From Microcaldota archaeon (GTDB taxonomy: Archaea; Micrarchaeota; Micrarchaeia; Anstonellales; Bilamarchaeaceae): a stretch of DNA of 64,000 nucleotides. Made by a program: the position numbers and the translations under genes. Positions within the stretch are counted from its first letter, which is position 1. Every line of letters begins with the position of its first letter. This document shows positions 32,016 to 41,984 of the stretch, one piece after another. The notes beneath the pieces are model-generated. The model was not told the DNA's origin. It did not search any database and saw only the letters and a program-made list of their open reading frames with translations. The stretch covers positions 1 through 64,000 of the forward strand of contig JAFGCC010000014.1 of NCBI GenBank assembly GCA_016932815.1. Reading direction: 5' to 3'.

Positions 32016-32555
32016 ATGGAAGCCGTGTATGCCACACTCAACAAGCGGGAATACGAATTTGATGCGGGGCTGGACCTCCTCTCCCTCGTGGGATTCTCAT
32101 TCCTCGCATTCGCCATTCCTTTCCTGTTCCCGCACCCGCAGGCGGTTACCGGGATACTCGTGAATGCGTTCCTGATTGCAGCGGCGCTTTCTATGAAGGG
32201 AAGGAACGTTCTCCCCTTAATCCTGCTCCCTAGCATGGGGGCGCTTGCAAACGGGCTGCTCTTTGGGCCGCTGACAATCTTCCTAATATACCTAATCCCA
32301 TTCATCTGGATTGGGAACTTCCTGCTCGTATTCGGGATAAAGAAGCTTATGCAGGAGGAGGGAATCGGGTATTGGGCCTCTGGGATTGCCTCCTGTGCAA
32401 TCAAGGCGGGGGCAATCTTCCTTGGTGCGTACGGGCTTTGCCTTGCGGGAGTTGTTCCGGAAGCCCTGCTCCTCCCCATGGGAATCCTGCAGGCCGGGAC
32501 CGCGCTTGGGGGGGTACTGATTGTGGGCGCAGGCAAAAAGCTGCTTGGATTCTAG
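32016..32555 (+). CDS. Polytopic membrane protein
   Basis: Encodes 179 residues with about five to six hydrophobic helices (LSLVGFSFLAFAIPFLF, ILVNAFLIAAAL, FGPLTIFLIYLIPFIWIGNFLLVF, SGIASCAIKAGAIFLGAYGLCLAGVV, LQAGTALGGVLIVGAG). The start at 32016 follows GGTGCG; the frame extends farther upstream without a ribosome site. It converges on the [FeFe]-hydrogenase-like gene with 27 bp between stops. The layout resembles small integral membrane proteins sometimes found next to archaeal [FeFe] hydrogenases, but no function can be assigned. Confidence 0.8.
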   Translation: MEAVYATLNKREYEFDAGLDLLSLVGFSFLAFAIPFLFPHPQAVTGILVNAFLIAAALSMKGRNVLPLILLPSMGALANGLLFGPLTIFLIYLIPFIWIGNFLLVFGIKKLMQEEGIGYWASGIASCAIKAGAIFLGAYGLCLAGVVPEALLLPMGILQAGTALGGVLIVGAGKKLLGF

Positions 32556-32582
32556 AATAAGAGGCCTGCACCCAAAATGCCC

Positions 32583-33707
32583 TTAGTCCTTGGGAAGCTC
32601 CACCTTGTGGAAATAGAGCAGGTCGCGGGCTTTTTCAGAACCAGGGCGCTCTAGGAGCTCCCGGTACAGCATCTTGAGGGTGGGGTTCTCCTGCGGGACT
32701 GTTGCAAATAGCCTCTTTGAATCCGCAGCGCGCCTTAGCCCTTCTGCGCGGGCCTTGAGCTTCTCTTCTGTGGGGGGCAGGGGCTGGCCCGGCCCTCCGA
32801 CGCACCCATAGGGGCAGTTCATCACTTCCACGAAATGGACCTTCTTTCCGGCCTGGATTTCCTTGAACGCTTTCTCAAAATTCGCAAAGCCGTGGACTGT
32901 GAGGACGCGGAGGGTGTATTCCCCAAGCTTTACCTTCCTCTCTTTTATCGTGTCGTCCTTGCGGAAGAAGGTTTCGTCTTCCTTCTCAACGTCTAAGACG
33001 TGCGCGAGGGTTGTAAGGAGGGCTTCCACCAGGCCCCCCGTGACTCCGAAAACAACGCCGTCCTTGGATGAGCCTGGGAGCAGTTCGGAGAATTCCGCTT
33101 CTGGGATGCTCTTTAGGTCCAATCCCCTCTTCTTGGCCCACGCAATCAATTCCGCGGTCGTGACAACGTAATCCACGTACGGGCTCCCATCCGGCAGGCG
33201 CTCCATGGTTTCGTATTTTTTGAGCACGCATGGCATTATGCTAACCGAGACTATCCTCTTTCTTGGGAGATTGAGCTTCTTCTGGAGATAGCTGGTTATT
33301 ATGCTGCCAGTAATCATGTGGGGCGAGGCAATCGGGGAGATGTGCTTGCAGATATCCGCGTGGGCTCTTGAGCAGTACAGCCTCCAGCCGATGCAGCAGG
33401 AATTGAACACGGGGAAGTAATCGTCGTCGCCCCGCTCTAGGGCGTGGAGGATTTCGTATGCCTCTTCGTAGATGTTAACGTCCGCTCCAAGCGGGGTGTC
33501 CACGACGTGGTCAAAGCCCAGCGCCTTTAGGAGGCCCACCGTCTTGCCCGTGAGGTCTTCACCTGGGGCATAGCCAAAGCCCTCCCCCACAGAAACCCTT
33601 ACTGCGGGGGCAATCTGCACCGCAACTACCTTCTCAGGGTCGGCAAGCTCTTTTTCCAAGGCTGCGAAAAGCTCTTCCTGCTTGTTTAGGTAGATGTCAT
33701 CGGGCAT
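32583..33707 (-). CDS. H-domain-only [FeFe]-hydrogenase-like protein
   Basis: Encodes 374 residues matching only the catalytic H-domain of [FeFe] hydrogenases. The three signatures are FNSCCIGW (L1, family TSCCPxW), IMPCVLKKYE (L2) and EVMNCPYGCVGGPGQP (L3). The four expected cluster ligands are Cys105, Cys160, Cys298 and Cys302, and the proton-relay Cys104 is present. L1 has Asn for Thr and Ile for Pro. There is no N-terminal ferredoxin domain. Ultraminimal [FeFe] hydrogenases are known in DPANN archaea; a Nar1-like Fe-S role is the alternative. Start 33707 fits a leaderless transcript from TTATATTT at 33730-33737. HydE, HydF and HydG are not in the window. Confidence 0.88.
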   Translation of the reverse strand: MPDDIYLNKQEELFAALEKELADPEKVVAVQIAPAVRVSVGEGFGYAPGEDLTGKTVGLLKALGFDHVVDTPLGADVNIYEEAYEILHALERGDDDYFPVFNSCCIGWRLYCSRAHADICKHISPIASPHMITGSIITSYLQKKLNLPRKRIVSVSIMPCVLKKYETMERLPDGSPYVDYVVTTAELIAWAKKRGLDLKSIPEAEFSELLPGSSKDGVVFGVTGGLVEALLTTLAHVLDVEKEDETFFRKDDTIKERKVKLGEYTLRVLTVHGFANFEKAFKEIQAGKKVHFVEVMNCPYGCVGGPGQPLPPTEEKLKARAEGLRRAADSKRLFATVPQENPTLKMLYRELLERPGSEKARDLLYFHKVELPKD

Positions 33708-33759
33708 GTGGAAATGGTTGTGAGAAAATAAATATAACCTTAATGTGCAAGGCGAATCC

Positions 33760-34668
33760 TCATTCCACCCTGAATGCGAAATCAAATCCCTTGTATTCCC
33801 ACTCCCCGTATCCTGCGATATCCAGCATCTGCGTGTCGTAAACCCCGCCGAAGGGGTTGCCTTCCACCCGATACCATTCCACCCCAGCACTTGAGGGGGA
33901 ATAGAATTCCAGGGCAATCCAGTAGGTGCCGTTTTGGAGTTCTGTCTTGTTGAAGGAGATAGACTGCCATGAGGGGCTGCCCCCTATTAAGGATGCGTCT
34001 ATTTCCCCGCGCAGGAGTTCTTTTCCCACTCCGATATTGCCCCAGTTGTTTGGAGGCTCATGCAGGGAGATTATGAGCTTTGAAGACGGGGGGCAGGGAA
34101 CCATTGCCTGCACATATACGGAGATTTCGCTTGCATTGATTGGCACATCCAGCGTGAATGCCTGCGCCTGCTTGACCTGCATCCCTACTGCGTCGTAGAA
34201 CCAGGTTATGCTCCAGTTGTATAAATCATAATAGCCCAAAGGGTATGCCTTGGCGTCCTTGCGCAGCACGTTGTTGCCAAGGTTCTCCTGCGGCTCAGGA
34301 TGCTCCGAATCCAGGCTCAATACCTCCACGCGGATGTGGTGGGCCTGCGTTGAATCGGCATAGAAGGGGAAATCGTAGTGGGACAGCGATTGCGGGGAAG
34401 CGATTGTTTCGTTGAAAAGCGTCTGGTTCCCGTCCAGTATCCAGATTGAGTAGGAAGAAGGGATGTGCCTCCCGTATATCTGCACCTGGGTGCGCATTGT
34501 ATAGTTCTCGGTAAGGCGGGGGTAGGCGGGAACCGTGGAGATTTCCTTTACGAAAAGGTCGTAGGAATAGTCCGGGGGTTCTGCCTGGGGCGCATCTTCC
34601 CCTCCGGGCCATATTGAGGGGCATCCTAGGAGCAGGAACAATGCCGCAAGCAGCAGGAAGCGCCTCAT
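33760..34668 (-). CDS. Lipoprotein with probable beta-sandwich ectodomains
   Basis: Encodes 302 residues. A signal peptide RRFLLLAALFLLLGCPS ends in a lipobox LLGC. The mature protein is Tyr/Ser/Asn-rich and looks like two beta-sandwich modules. The first resembles a CARDB-like domain (PRLTENYTMRTQVQIYG...SSYSIWILDGNQTLFNE...ENLGNNVL). The second resembles a carbohydrate- or surface-binding domain (WQSISFNKTELQNGTYWIALEFYS). Several NxS/T sites could be N-glycosylated. The ATG at 34668 begins the signal peptide; another at 34677 is possible. Confidence 0.75.
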   Translation of the reverse strand: MRRFLLLAALFLLLGCPSIWPGGEDAPQAEPPDYSYDLFVKEISTVPAYPRLTENYTMRTQVQIYGRHIPSSYSIWILDGNQTLFNETIASPQSLSHYDFPFYADSTQAHHIRVEVLSLDSEHPEPQENLGNNVLRKDAKAYPLGYYDLYNWSITWFYDAVGMQVKQAQAFTLDVPINASEISVYVQAMVPCPPSSKLIISLHEPPNNWGNIGVGKELLRGEIDASLIGGSPSWQSISFNKTELQNGTYWIALEFYSPSSAGVEWYRVEGNPFGGVYDTQMLDIAGYGEWEYKGFDFAFRVE

Positions 34669-34771
34669 GATGCCCATTCCCCAGCAAAGGTTAAAACCGG
34701 ATTCCCATATATTAATAGGGCTAAGAAGGCGGGGGGAAGCAGGCGGGCGGGCTTCGGGAAAGGGAGGAACC

Positions 34772-34779
34772 TTTAAAAA
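34772..34779 (+). promoter_or_regulatory. TATA box for EF-1A
   Basis: TTTAAAAA predicts a start near 34800 and an approximately 80-nt leader. GGTG at 34870-34873 precedes the ATG at 34880. A second TATA-like GTTATACAAT around 34858 is too close to the ATG to be the main promoter. Confidence 0.45.
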
Positions 34780-34879
34780 CGTGTCTATCAATAAACCTTA
34801 TGCTTGCTTTTTGTGCGGTTTGCACTTAAGTGATAAGCTCATTTGACGGTAAAAAATGTTATACAATAGGTGAAAAGAT

Positions 34880-36133
34880 ATGGCAGCTAAAGAGCACATG
34901 AACATAGTGTTTGTCGGCCATGTAGACGCGGGCAAATCCACCTGTGTCGGTAGGCTTCTCTATGAGACGGGTGCACTCCCGGAACAGACGCTTAGGAAAT
35001 ACAGGGAAGAGGCTGAAAAGCTTGGGAAGGCGACTTTCGAGTTTGCATTCGAGATGGACACCCTCAAAGAAGAGCGTGAGAGGGGAGTTACCATCGACGT
35101 TTCGCACAAGAAGTTCGACACCCAGAAGTACGAATACACGATTATCGATGCGCCCGGCCACAGGGACTTTGTAAAGAACATGATTACAGGTGCCAGCCAG
35201 GCAGACGCCGCGGCACTCGTGGTTTCGGTAAAAGACGGAATCCAGCCCCAGACCAAGGAGCACGCGTTCCTTGCAAAGGTGCTCGGAATCAACCAGTTCG
35301 TCGTCCTAATCAACAAGATGGACGCGGTCGGATACGACGAGGCGAAGTACAAGCAGGTAACCGAAGAGGTAAAGAAGCTCCTCTCCGGCATGGGATACAA
35401 GGTTGACACAATCAACTTCATCCCGACTTCCGGATACCTGGGAGACAACATCGCAAAGAAGTCGCCCAACACCCCATTCTACACCGGGCCCGTGCTCCTT
35501 GAGATTCTGGATGCGTTTACCGTGCCTGCAAAGCCATCGGATAAGCCCCTTAGGCTGCCTATCCAGGACGTCTTCACAATTACCGGCCACGGAACCGTTC
35601 CGGTAGGAAGGGTTGAGACCGGAAGCATGAAGGTAGGCGAAAAGGTCGTTTTCATGCCCTCTGGCGCAACCGGGGAAGTGAAGAAGATCGAGATGCACCA
35701 CCAGGAGATGCCCGAAGCGAAGACCGGTGACAACGTCGGATTCAACGTAAAGGGTGTCGACAAGAAGGACATCAAGAGGGGAGACGTGATTGGCTCTTCG
35801 GCCAGCCCGCCCACAGTTGCAGATGAATTCACCGCACAGATCGTGGTGCTCAACCACCCGACTGCGATTTCCGTAGGCTACACTCCGGTGCTCCACATAC
35901 ACACCGCGCAGTTTGCAGCCAAGATTACCGAAATCGTGCAGAAGAAGGGGCAGGAAGGCAAAGCGGACTTCCTCAAGACCGGTGACGCTGGAGTGGTTAA
36001 GTTCAAGCCTCTCAAGCCCATCGTGATTGAGAAGTACGCGGAATTCCCCCCTCTGGGAAGGTTTGCAATCAGGGACATGGGACAAACTGTTGCGGCAGGC
36101 GTCGTTCTCGAGGTCGTGCCTAAGAAGCAGTAA
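34880..36133 (+). CDS. tuf: Translation elongation factor EF-1 alpha
   Basis: Encodes 417 residues of the GTPase that carries aminoacyl-tRNA to the ribosome. G1 is GHVDAGKST, the switch I region contains [16 protein letters not shown]3 is [22 protein letters not shown], and G4 is INKMD. Domains 2 and 3 follow with [18 protein letters not shown] and [19 protein letters not shown]. This is archaeal/eukaryotic EF-1A, not bacterial EF-Tu. It is followed by uS10 as in most archaea. Confidence 0.97.
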   Translation: MAAKEHMNIVFVGHVDAGKSTCVGRLLYETGALPEQTLRKYREEAEKLGKATFEFAFEMDTLKEERERGVTIDVSHKKFDTQKYEYTIIDAPGHRDFVKNMITGASQADAAALVVSVKDGIQPQTKEHAFLAKVLGINQFVVLINKMDAVGYDEAKYKQVTEEVKKLLSGMGYKVDTINFIPTSGYLGDNIAKKSPNTPFYTGPVLLEILDAFTVPAKPSDKPLRLPIQDVFTITGHGTVPVGRVETGSMKVGEKVVFMPSGATGEVKKIEMHHQEMPEAKTGDNVGFNVKGVDKKDIKRGDVIGSSASPPTVADEFTAQIVVLNHPTAISVGYTPVLHIHTAQFAAKITEIVQKKGQEGKADFLKTGDAGVVKFKPLKPIVIEKYAEFPPLGRFAIRDMGQTVAAGVVLEVVPKKQ

Positions 36134-36162
36134 TCCCTTTTTTCCCTTTTTATTATTTTTAC
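36134..36162 (+). terminator. T-rich tract after EF-1A
   Basis: CCCTTTTTTCCCTTTTTATTATTTTT directly follows the stop codon. Archaeal RNA polymerase stops at such T runs, so some transcripts may end here before uS10. Confidence 0.4.
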
Positions 36163-36173
36163 CAAGTGATTGA

Positions 36174-36479
36174 ATGACAAGAGCAAAAATCATCCTCAAA
36201 GGCGAACAGCCAGACGACCTCCAGAAGGTAATAGACCAGATAAAGGACCTGTCGCGGACCTTGAATATGAAGGTTACCGGGCCGGTTCCCCTTCCGAGGC
36301 GGAGGCTAGGCATTTCCACCAGGCGCACGCCCTGCGGGGATGGTTCTGACACCTATGAGCACTGGGAAAAGAGGATTTCCAAGCGCATGGTGATGGTAGA
36401 AGGCGAGGAGAAGATGATTCGGCAGATTCTCCGCGTCAAGGTGCCAGACAGCGTATTCGTGAAGATTTCCCTCGTGTAG
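36174..36479 (+). CDS. rps10: 30S ribosomal protein uS10
   Basis: Encodes 101 residues. KIILKGEQPDDLQKVIDQIKDLSRTLNMKVTGPVPLPRRRL is the uS10 pattern, ending with RILVKVPDSVFVKI-like LRVKVPDSVFVKISLV. It binds the 30S head. It lies 40 bp after EF-1A, the usual archaeal order, and is followed by a T-rich stretch near 36496-36515 that may terminate transcription. Confidence 0.95.
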   Translation: MTRAKIILKGEQPDDLQKVIDQIKDLSRTLNMKVTGPVPLPRRRLGISTRRTPCGDGSDTYEHWEKRISKRMVMVEGEEKMIRQILRVKVPDSVFVKISLV

Positions 36480-36619
36480 GCGGGGGAAAGCTTACCTTTT
36501 TTATCTTTTCCTCTTAAATAAAGGAAAGTTGTTGGTCCTAGGGTAAAACAAAAAGGCAGCATAAAACGTTGTTTTTTGGTGCGGCTTTTTGCCCTGGAAT
36601 AAAACGGTTATAAAAAGCC

Positions 36620-36692
36620 GCCTTGGTAGCTCAGTAGGTAGAGCGCGTGCTTGGTAAGCACGAGGTCGCGAGTTCGATTCTCGCTCAAGGCT
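36620..36692 (+). tRNA. tRNA-Thr (anticodon GGT)
   Basis: Acceptor GCCTTGG pairs with TCAAGGC (one G-U). The D arm is GCTCAGTAGGTAGAGC, the anticodon stem CGTGC/GCACG with loop TTGGTAA (anticodon GGT), and the T arm GCGAG-TTCGATT-CTCGC. Discriminator T at 36692 is shared with the TAA stop codon of the convergent gene. CCA is not encoded. Confidence 0.93.
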
Positions 36693-37768
36693 TACTGCTT
36701 TTTGAAATACTTGGGAAAGCTCAACTTGTGCAGCCCGAATATGTTCTCGCTCCTGCCGCGCGTGGGGGCTATCCCGCACATATTCTCGCCTATGGGGCCA
36801 AACAGGGAGGCAAAGGCGTTTGAGGCCATCAGGTGGGGGGCGGTACTCACGACCTTTTCCCGTATCCTCGAAATCGCTTCAAGCGCCTCCATGCCTGCGT
36901 CGCAAGCCTCCGACATCTCAACGAGCTTGTCCGCGTGCTCCCGCGGGTTCGGGGGCTCATTGTGCGGCCAGTATTTTCCAAGCTCTTCGGAAAATGCTTC
37001 CTCCCTTGCCAGTTGGGCGCTTGAGAGTTCCACCAGTGTTTCGAGTTCCTTGAGTTCTTTTTCGAACAGCCTGTTGGCCGCTTCATCCATCTTGGCGGAA
37101 ACTACTTTTGAGGGGTCGCGTCTCTGGAGGGCTTCCACCCTAGAAACGAAATCCGGGTTTTCCCGCGAGAGGCCCGTTCCCGCGCTTATCCTCCTTAGTG
37201 CATCCATGTATTCGTTGTAGAACTCGTCTATGCTCCCAAGTTCGTTTTCCAGTCCTAACATTGCGTCCGTGAATCCGTATCGGGTCCCCAGGTGCTCAAA
37301 GCCGTTGTCCACGTTGGAGAAGGATTCCAGCCGGTTTAGGATTCCCGCCTCTGTTATATTGCAGGCTTCCTCAAAATGCGGGGCGGCGAGTTCAATGGCA
37401 CGAGGCTCTTCTGCCAAAGACAGCATGTCCATGGATATCCAGGAAACCAGGGAATGGTTTGCGCAATCTAGCATGCGCTTGGAGAACACATTTAGCACCT
37501 GCGTTTCCAGTCCGGAAAGCCTCTCTTCTACGCTTGCGGCATCTGCCTTTCCATCCGCATCTTTGAGCTTCATATATTCGCGCTCTGCGATTTCCTCCGG
37601 GGTGGGGACGTTGCCCAAGGGGTCCGTGGTCGCAGCCAGCCTGGCAAGGGGGGCAACTGCGCGGGCAATCCGCAATATTGCTTCTTCTTTGGTGAGCAGT
37701 TTCTGGGAGATTTTAGCCTTCGGGATTTTTTGCTCCTTCGGAATTCTTTTTAGTTGTTTTGGATTCAT
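36692..37768 (-). CDS. Unrecognised helical protein, last gene of the J-domain operon
   Basis: Encodes 358 residues, almost entirely predicted helix, with Glu/Ala-rich coiled-coil-like stretches (KMDEAANRLFEKELKELETLVELSSAQLAREEAF) and a basic N terminus (KQLKRIPKEQKIPKAK). No membrane segment, signal peptide or catalytic motif is seen. It starts within the stop of the papain-like gene (ATGA), behind AGGAGG, so it is translated with it. Its stop abuts tRNA-Thr. The function is unknown; co-expression with two J-domain proteins and a hydrolase suggests a shared complex. Confidence 0.7.
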   Translation of the reverse strand: MNPKQLKRIPKEQKIPKAKISQKLLTKEEAILRIARAVAPLARLAATTDPLGNVPTPEEIAEREYMKLKDADGKADAASVEERLSGLETQVLNVFSKRMLDCANHSLVSWISMDMLSLAEEPRAIELAAPHFEEACNITEAGILNRLESFSNVDNGFEHLGTRYGFTDAMLGLENELGSIDEFYNEYMDALRRISAGTGLSRENPDFVSRVEALQRRDPSKVVSAKMDEAANRLFEKELKELETLVELSSAQLAREEAFSEELGKYWPHNEPPNPREHADKLVEMSEACDAGMEALEAISRIREKVVSTAPHLMASNAFASLFGPIGENMCGIAPTRGRSENIFGLHKLSFPKYFKKQ

Positions 37769-38805
37769 GGGAACCGCCTCCTAATATCCATGTAAAACTC
37801 CCTGAGGATTCGTATGATTTCCGCTGCCCTTAGGAACTGGACGTGGCTGCGGGTGAATCTGGAGATTCCATCCTCGTTCCCGCATACCGCGGTTTCGCAT
37901 TCCATAGCGGGTGCATTTGCCGCATCCTCCAGGGAAACCCTTCCCGCTGGGCCCTGTGATATTGCGCCTTCTACGCAACTTAATTCCGGGCACCTTGCTA
38001 GTTCGCTGGGGGAAGCCGTGGGTGCAGCAACGCTGAGGGGATATCCCATACCGATAAACATTTCACATACGAGCTGGGAGCAGAACGGCCCTGAGCGCAA
38101 GGGAGGGACTTTCTCCCCTCCAAATGGGGGGAATGCCTTCTCCCATGCAGAAAAAAGGGAATGCACGCATCCGCTCTTAGCCAGGCGGGCAAGGGTGCGG
38201 CGGATGAGGGACTGCTCATCTTCTGGAACCGCAAACGCGAGCCCCCTGGCCAAATCCGCAAGTAGGGGGTATTCTAGGAATAGCGAATCCTGCATTGCAG
38301 AATTGAGGAGTATTGTTGCGCGCGCATCCACGATAAGCTCGATTTCCTCGTGAATCCTCCTGAAATTGGTGGAGCGGGAGAATTGCCCGCCTTTGAAGCG
38401 AAGTTTCGGGGGATGCATGAATGAAATCCTGCCGCACTCAAGGTCGGATAATGCCTGGAGGCGCAGGGCGGAGAGGAAGTGTTCGTTGCGGTAAACCCCC
38501 GCAATAGTGGCGTGGGGGATTTTCATTAGGGGCTCGCAATAGCGCCCGCTCCTCTCAAAATCATGGACCTTGAGCCTCGTTATTACGGAGCCGCCGAAAC
38601 TAGCTTCCAGCACGCAATTCTTATTCACGAATATCCCTGCGTGGGAGAAAACGCCCCTGCCCGCCCAGGCTACCGCCTTGTCCATGAAGCCGCCCTCATA
38701 TGAGAGGAGGACGTCTCCGGGCCTAATTAGCCTCTGCCTTATACGGGTGTCGGGGCCGACCTTCTCGTGCCTTGGGAAGGGGGCGCTGAGGAGCCTGGTT
38801 TGCAT
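37765..38805 (-). CDS. Permuted papain-like (YiiX/NlpC-P60 superfamily) hydrolase
   Basis: Encodes 346 residues. RPGDVLLSYEGGFMDKAVAWAG followed by FSHAGIFVNKNCVLEAS is the circularly permuted NlpC/P60 pattern with the catalytic His in SHAGI, and FCSQLVCEMFIGMG near residue 240 supplies the catalytic Cys. The family includes amidases and peptidases acting on lipids or peptides. The region between the two motifs is long (about 160 residues) and helical. No signal peptide is seen. GGTGAG just upstream supports the ATG at 38805. It lies between a J-domain protein and the helical protein in one operon. Confidence 0.75.
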   Translation of the reverse strand: MQTRLLSAPFPRHEKVGPDTRIRQRLIRPGDVLLSYEGGFMDKAVAWAGRGVFSHAGIFVNKNCVLEASFGGSVITRLKVHDFERSGRYCEPLMKIPHATIAGVYRNEHFLSALRLQALSDLECGRISFMHPPKLRFKGGQFSRSTNFRRIHEEIELIVDARATILLNSAMQDSLFLEYPLLADLARGLAFAVPEDEQSLIRRTLARLAKSGCVHSLFSAWEKAFPPFGGEKVPPLRSGPFCSQLVCEMFIGMGYPLSVAAPTASPSELARCPELSCVEGAISQGPAGRVSLEDAANAPAMECETAVCGNEDGISRFTRSHVQFLRAAEIIRILREFYMDIRRRFP

Positions 38806-38833
38806 GTTCTCACCGATAGCATGATTCTTGATG

Positions 38834-40252
38834 TCATATCCGCTTAATCCTGCACACCTTTAGCGGTGCGGGCTGCACGGGAGCCGGGGTTTTTGCCCTG
38901 GGGGCAATCTTCCGGGAATCCCCCGCAGTGGATACCGGCCCTTCTTTGGGCCCCATTCCTTTGAGCTTGCAGAGTGCATACCTTGACGTCCTGCGCGTAA
39001 CGTCCCGGGAATCCCGGATTGTTTCCAGTGCCCACTCTTCCTGCGCGGAATCCACGAGGGATTTTCCAGCCGCGTCCATGAGGGCTTCGCCCAGGTGCGG
39101 GCTGGTTGCGATTTCCTCTAGTTCCCGCGGGCCCAGGGCTTCAGGGGCAATCGAGAGGATGCGGGCAAGTTTTTCTTCTGCGGCATCCGGAATTTCTTCC
39201 GGAATGGAGTAAGTGCCGCCATCGCAAAAGCGGCATCTTTCAAGAAGATTGTATAGGGATTTCGCGTTGGACCACTTAACGAGTTCGAAGCCTGCGGCAA
39301 CCTGCACTTCGTATCCGAAGATTGGCTCCCCCATTACGTAATCGAGCCATTTGCGCTCGAGAGTGCCGGAGAGCCCTTCGATGGATTTTATGAGCCGTTT
39401 CCTGGCAATGCCGCATACTTCCTTTGAAACCTTGCGGGAGGCGATTATTGAAGCGAGCGTTTTTACTTCGGGCCCCTCATCGCCCTGCATCATCAGCCGG
39501 GAAGCGGCGGCATTCCTGAGCCCAACCCCGAACTGCCAGGATGGATCATGAACTATCCTCTCAAGCTCCCCAGGCTCGAACCAAGTATCCCCCCGCAGGA
39601 ATATGCCGGCAAGCTTCTCTTCTGCGTGTTTCTGGACGAAGGGGAGGTTGCGCTCCCTGAAGAAGGCGATTAGCTCATGCCCATCGGACTGCTCCACGAG
39701 CTTTTTCCCGATTGCAGTCCGCACACTCTCATTGAGCTTGCGGGAATGAAGCTGTGAATACAGCCATTCGCTGCCGATATCCGGGGCGGAAGCGATTGCT
39801 TCGGAGAGCCTCTCATCTACGCGGTGGCTTACTTCCGCCCTGAGGCCTTGCCTTTCGGAAAAACTGAGCAACTCCTCAAAGCTCGCGTTATCAACGTCTT
39901 CTATGGTAAGCGCGGGCTTGCAGTACCAGACCTCGCGAAACCCGGGGCCATCAGATACCGTGGCACGGATGAGGTCCATGTAGCCTTCCATGTTGATTAC
40001 AACGGACTCGATGAATCCCGTTTCTGGGCCGAAGCCTGTCCTCAACTGGAAATCGTAATCCTGCCTCTTCTGCGCATTTGAGAGCACATCGTATGCCTCT
40101 GCGGCTTCCTTGAATCCCTCTTCGGCTTTCGGATTGTTTGGGTTGCGGTCAGGATGCAGCTTCATTGCGAGCCTGCGGTAGGCCCGCTTTATCTGCTGCG
40201 CAGTTGCATCCTGCGAAACTCCGAGGGCATCGTAGTAAGATTTCCTGGACAC
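38834..40252 (-). CDS. J-domain protein with HEAT-like repeat array (B)
   Basis: Encodes 472 residues. Residues 1-70 are a J domain with the HPD motif (YYDALGVSQ...[15 protein letters not shown]...[15 protein letters not shown]), which stimulates Hsp70 ATPase. The rest, about 130-440, is an array of helical repeats of the HEAT type. It lacks the Gly/Phe region, the zinc domain and the C-terminal substrate domains of DnaJ, so it is not the housekeeping DnaJ. A Cys pair in ERCRFCDGG is isolated. The start is GTG, seven bases after the stop of the upstream paralogue. Confidence 0.82.
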   Translation of the reverse strand: MSRKSYYDALGVSQDATAQQIKRAYRRLAMKLHPDRNPNNPKAEEGFKEAAEAYDVLSNAQKRQDYDFQLRTGFGPETGFIESVVINMEGYMDLIRATVSDGPGFREVWYCKPALTIEDVDNASFEELLSFSERQGLRAEVSHRVDERLSEAIASAPDIGSEWLYSQLHSRKLNESVRTAIGKKLVEQSDGHELIAFFRERNLPFVQKHAEEKLAGIFLRGDTWFEPGELERIVHDPSWQFGVGLRNAAASRLMMQGDEGPEVKTLASIIASRKVSKEVCGIARKRLIKSIEGLSGTLERKWLDYVMGEPIFGYEVQVAAGFELVKWSNAKSLYNLLERCRFCDGGTYSIPEEIPDAAEEKLARILSIAPEALGPRELEEIATSPHLGEALMDAAGKSLVDSAQEEWALETIRDSRDVTRRTSRYALCKLKGMGPKEGPVSTAGDSRKIAPRAKTPAPVQPAPLKVCRIKRI

Positions 40253-40259
40253 CTGAGAA

Positions 40260-41864
40260 TCATCTCTTGATTTTTTGCGGAGGCTTGTTGCGCGCGGGAT
40301 TGTGCCCCTTTGGCGGTTTTATCTTACCTCCAATGCCGTAGGCAAGATTCTTTGCGCCCCGCACGAATGCGGGCTTTTTGGCTTCGCGGACCGCATCAAG
40401 CTTCTTCTGCGCATAATCGGTTACGGAGCCAAAGAGGGCAAGCGAATTCGCAGCCGCATGCAGCTTTGTTTCATCGTCTCCCATCTGGTCCACCCTGGTC
40501 ATTCCTGCGGCAATCCGGAGCGTGTCTCCGAGGCGGTTGCACATTGCAAGGCTGTCTAGCCATTCGGAATTGCATTGCGTGCCCAGTGATTTTATGATGC
40601 GCGTTAGTTTATCTTCCGCCGCATCCCTTACCGCTTCGGGCACGAAATGGGTTACCATGCACAAGGAGGTAAGCTCTCCCGCCTCGGCACCCTCAACATA
40701 CCTAAGGCCCGCGGCAATCTTGAGCCTGTTTCCCAGGTTGAGGTCCTGGGTTAGTTCCCTTAGCCATCCCGGGCTGATTCCTTCTGAGGGGTCTTCTATT
40801 AATCGTATTAGCTCGGTCTCCGCGGCGGCGTTTACTTGCGGGGGAACGTAGCCTGACCTTGCCATCCTGACTAGCTCCTCGTCGTAAATATCGGATTCTG
40901 CGCCGTAGGCTTTTGCAAGGCTGCATCCCACGGCTATCCTTAGCTCCTCCCCGTAGTGTTCTGCGTGGAAGAGGATTCTTTCTAGGCGGTCCAGGTCCGC
41001 CCACTCGTACTGCCCCATTTCGGAGATTTCTTCGTGGTTTAGTGAATCGTAGAGCTCGGCCATTTCATTTAGCATGCGCGCAAGTTTTGCTTCAGCAGCA
41101 TCCTGCACTTTTGAAGGGAGGTTGCCCGTATCCAGGATTGCAAGCATTACCTGCCCGCTGTTGGATTGTTTGACCCACCGCATACCCGCGGCCTCCCTGA
41201 CCGGGTTGCCCACGTCGCTGCAAAGGAGGGAGTCAAGCCATTCCTCATCAAGGTCCTCCCGGTAGGTTTCATCATCAGCGTACCTCTTCCCATAGGTTTC
41301 TAGCTGGCGGATTAGGCGCTCGTCCACTTCAAGCTTTATCCTGAAATCCAGGTTGCGCTTTGCGGCAATCCTGCCCAACTCGTATATGTCCGCGTTCGCT
41401 ACGTCATCCCAGGTTACATTCGGTGTGGGGTTGTAATATCCTGCGCGGGGGCCGCGGCGGTTGGGCATGCCGCCGAATACCTGCTCGAAAATTGCCTGGG
41501 CAAAATCCGCTCCGGGGAATCCCGCAGAATCCACTTCGAAGCCTTCGGGCACTTCCACCCTTACGGCGAATCCTCCTCCAACAATATCCACGATTGTAAC
41601 TCCAATGCCCCCTGGATGCGGGAAGCCCCCGATGCCCATGCCCATCATGCGGAGTTCACGGTCGTATTGTTCCTTCATCTCCGGGGTGGTCAAGGTCTTG
41701 TGCGCCTCGGTGACCTGCTTGAACCTCTCTTCGGCTTCGGGATTGTTGGGGTTGCGGTCGGGGTGGAACTCCATTGCAAGCCTGCGGTAAGCCTGCTTTA
41801 TTTCCTTATCGCTGGCATTGGGTGAGACGCCTAGGATTTCATAGTAATTTTTCTTCTGGGGCAT
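40260..41864 (-). CDS. J-domain protein with HEAT-like repeat array (A)
   Basis: Encodes 534 residues. The J domain (1-70) reads [22 protein letters not shown] and [12 protein letters not shown] with the HPD motif. A Gly-rich, beta-like linker (about 75-130) follows, then about 350 residues of helical repeats (for example '[27 protein letters not shown]'). The repeats resemble those of the paralogue downstream and of the proteins at 0.15-2.1 kb. It is the first gene of a four-gene minus-strand operon; TTTAAAAA at 41888-41895 predicts a leaderless start. The role may be to recruit Hsp70 to a specific target bound by the solenoid. Confidence 0.84.
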   Translation of the reverse strand: MPQKKNYYEILGVSPNASDKEIKQAYRRLAMEFHPDRNPNNPEAEERFKQVTEAHKTLTTPEMKEQYDRELRMMGMGIGGFPHPGGIGVTIVDIVGGGFAVRVEVPEGFEVDSAGFPGADFAQAIFEQVFGGMPNRRGPRAGYYNPTPNVTWDDVANADIYELGRIAAKRNLDFRIKLEVDERLIRQLETYGKRYADDETYREDLDEEWLDSLLCSDVGNPVREAAGMRWVKQSNSGQVMLAILDTGNLPSKVQDAAEAKLARMLNEMAELYDSLNHEEISEMGQYEWADLDRLERILFHAEHYGEELRIAVGCSLAKAYGAESDIYDEELVRMARSGYVPPQVNAAAETELIRLIEDPSEGISPGWLRELTQDLNLGNRLKIAAGLRYVEGAEAGELTSLCMVTHFVPEAVRDAAEDKLTRIIKSLGTQCNSEWLDSLAMCNRLGDTLRIAAGMTRVDQMGDDETKLHAAANSLALFGSVTDYAQKKLDAVREAKKPAFVRGAKNLAYGIGGKIKPPKGHNPARNKPPQKIKR

Positions 41865-41984
41865 GGGTAATATTCTGGCTGGGAGCCTTTTTAAAGGTTA
41901 GTGAAAGTGAAAAAACGTGTAGTATGGCGCTGGGAAAAGGGGAACGTGCCCCAGGTTCCCATAAGCGGTTCCTGGCCCGCGGAA

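Noticed and set aside
33708-33917. 70-residue N-terminal extension of the hydrogenase-like protein
   Set aside because: It overlaps the TATA box and the end of the neighbouring lipoprotein gene and has no Fe-S motif.
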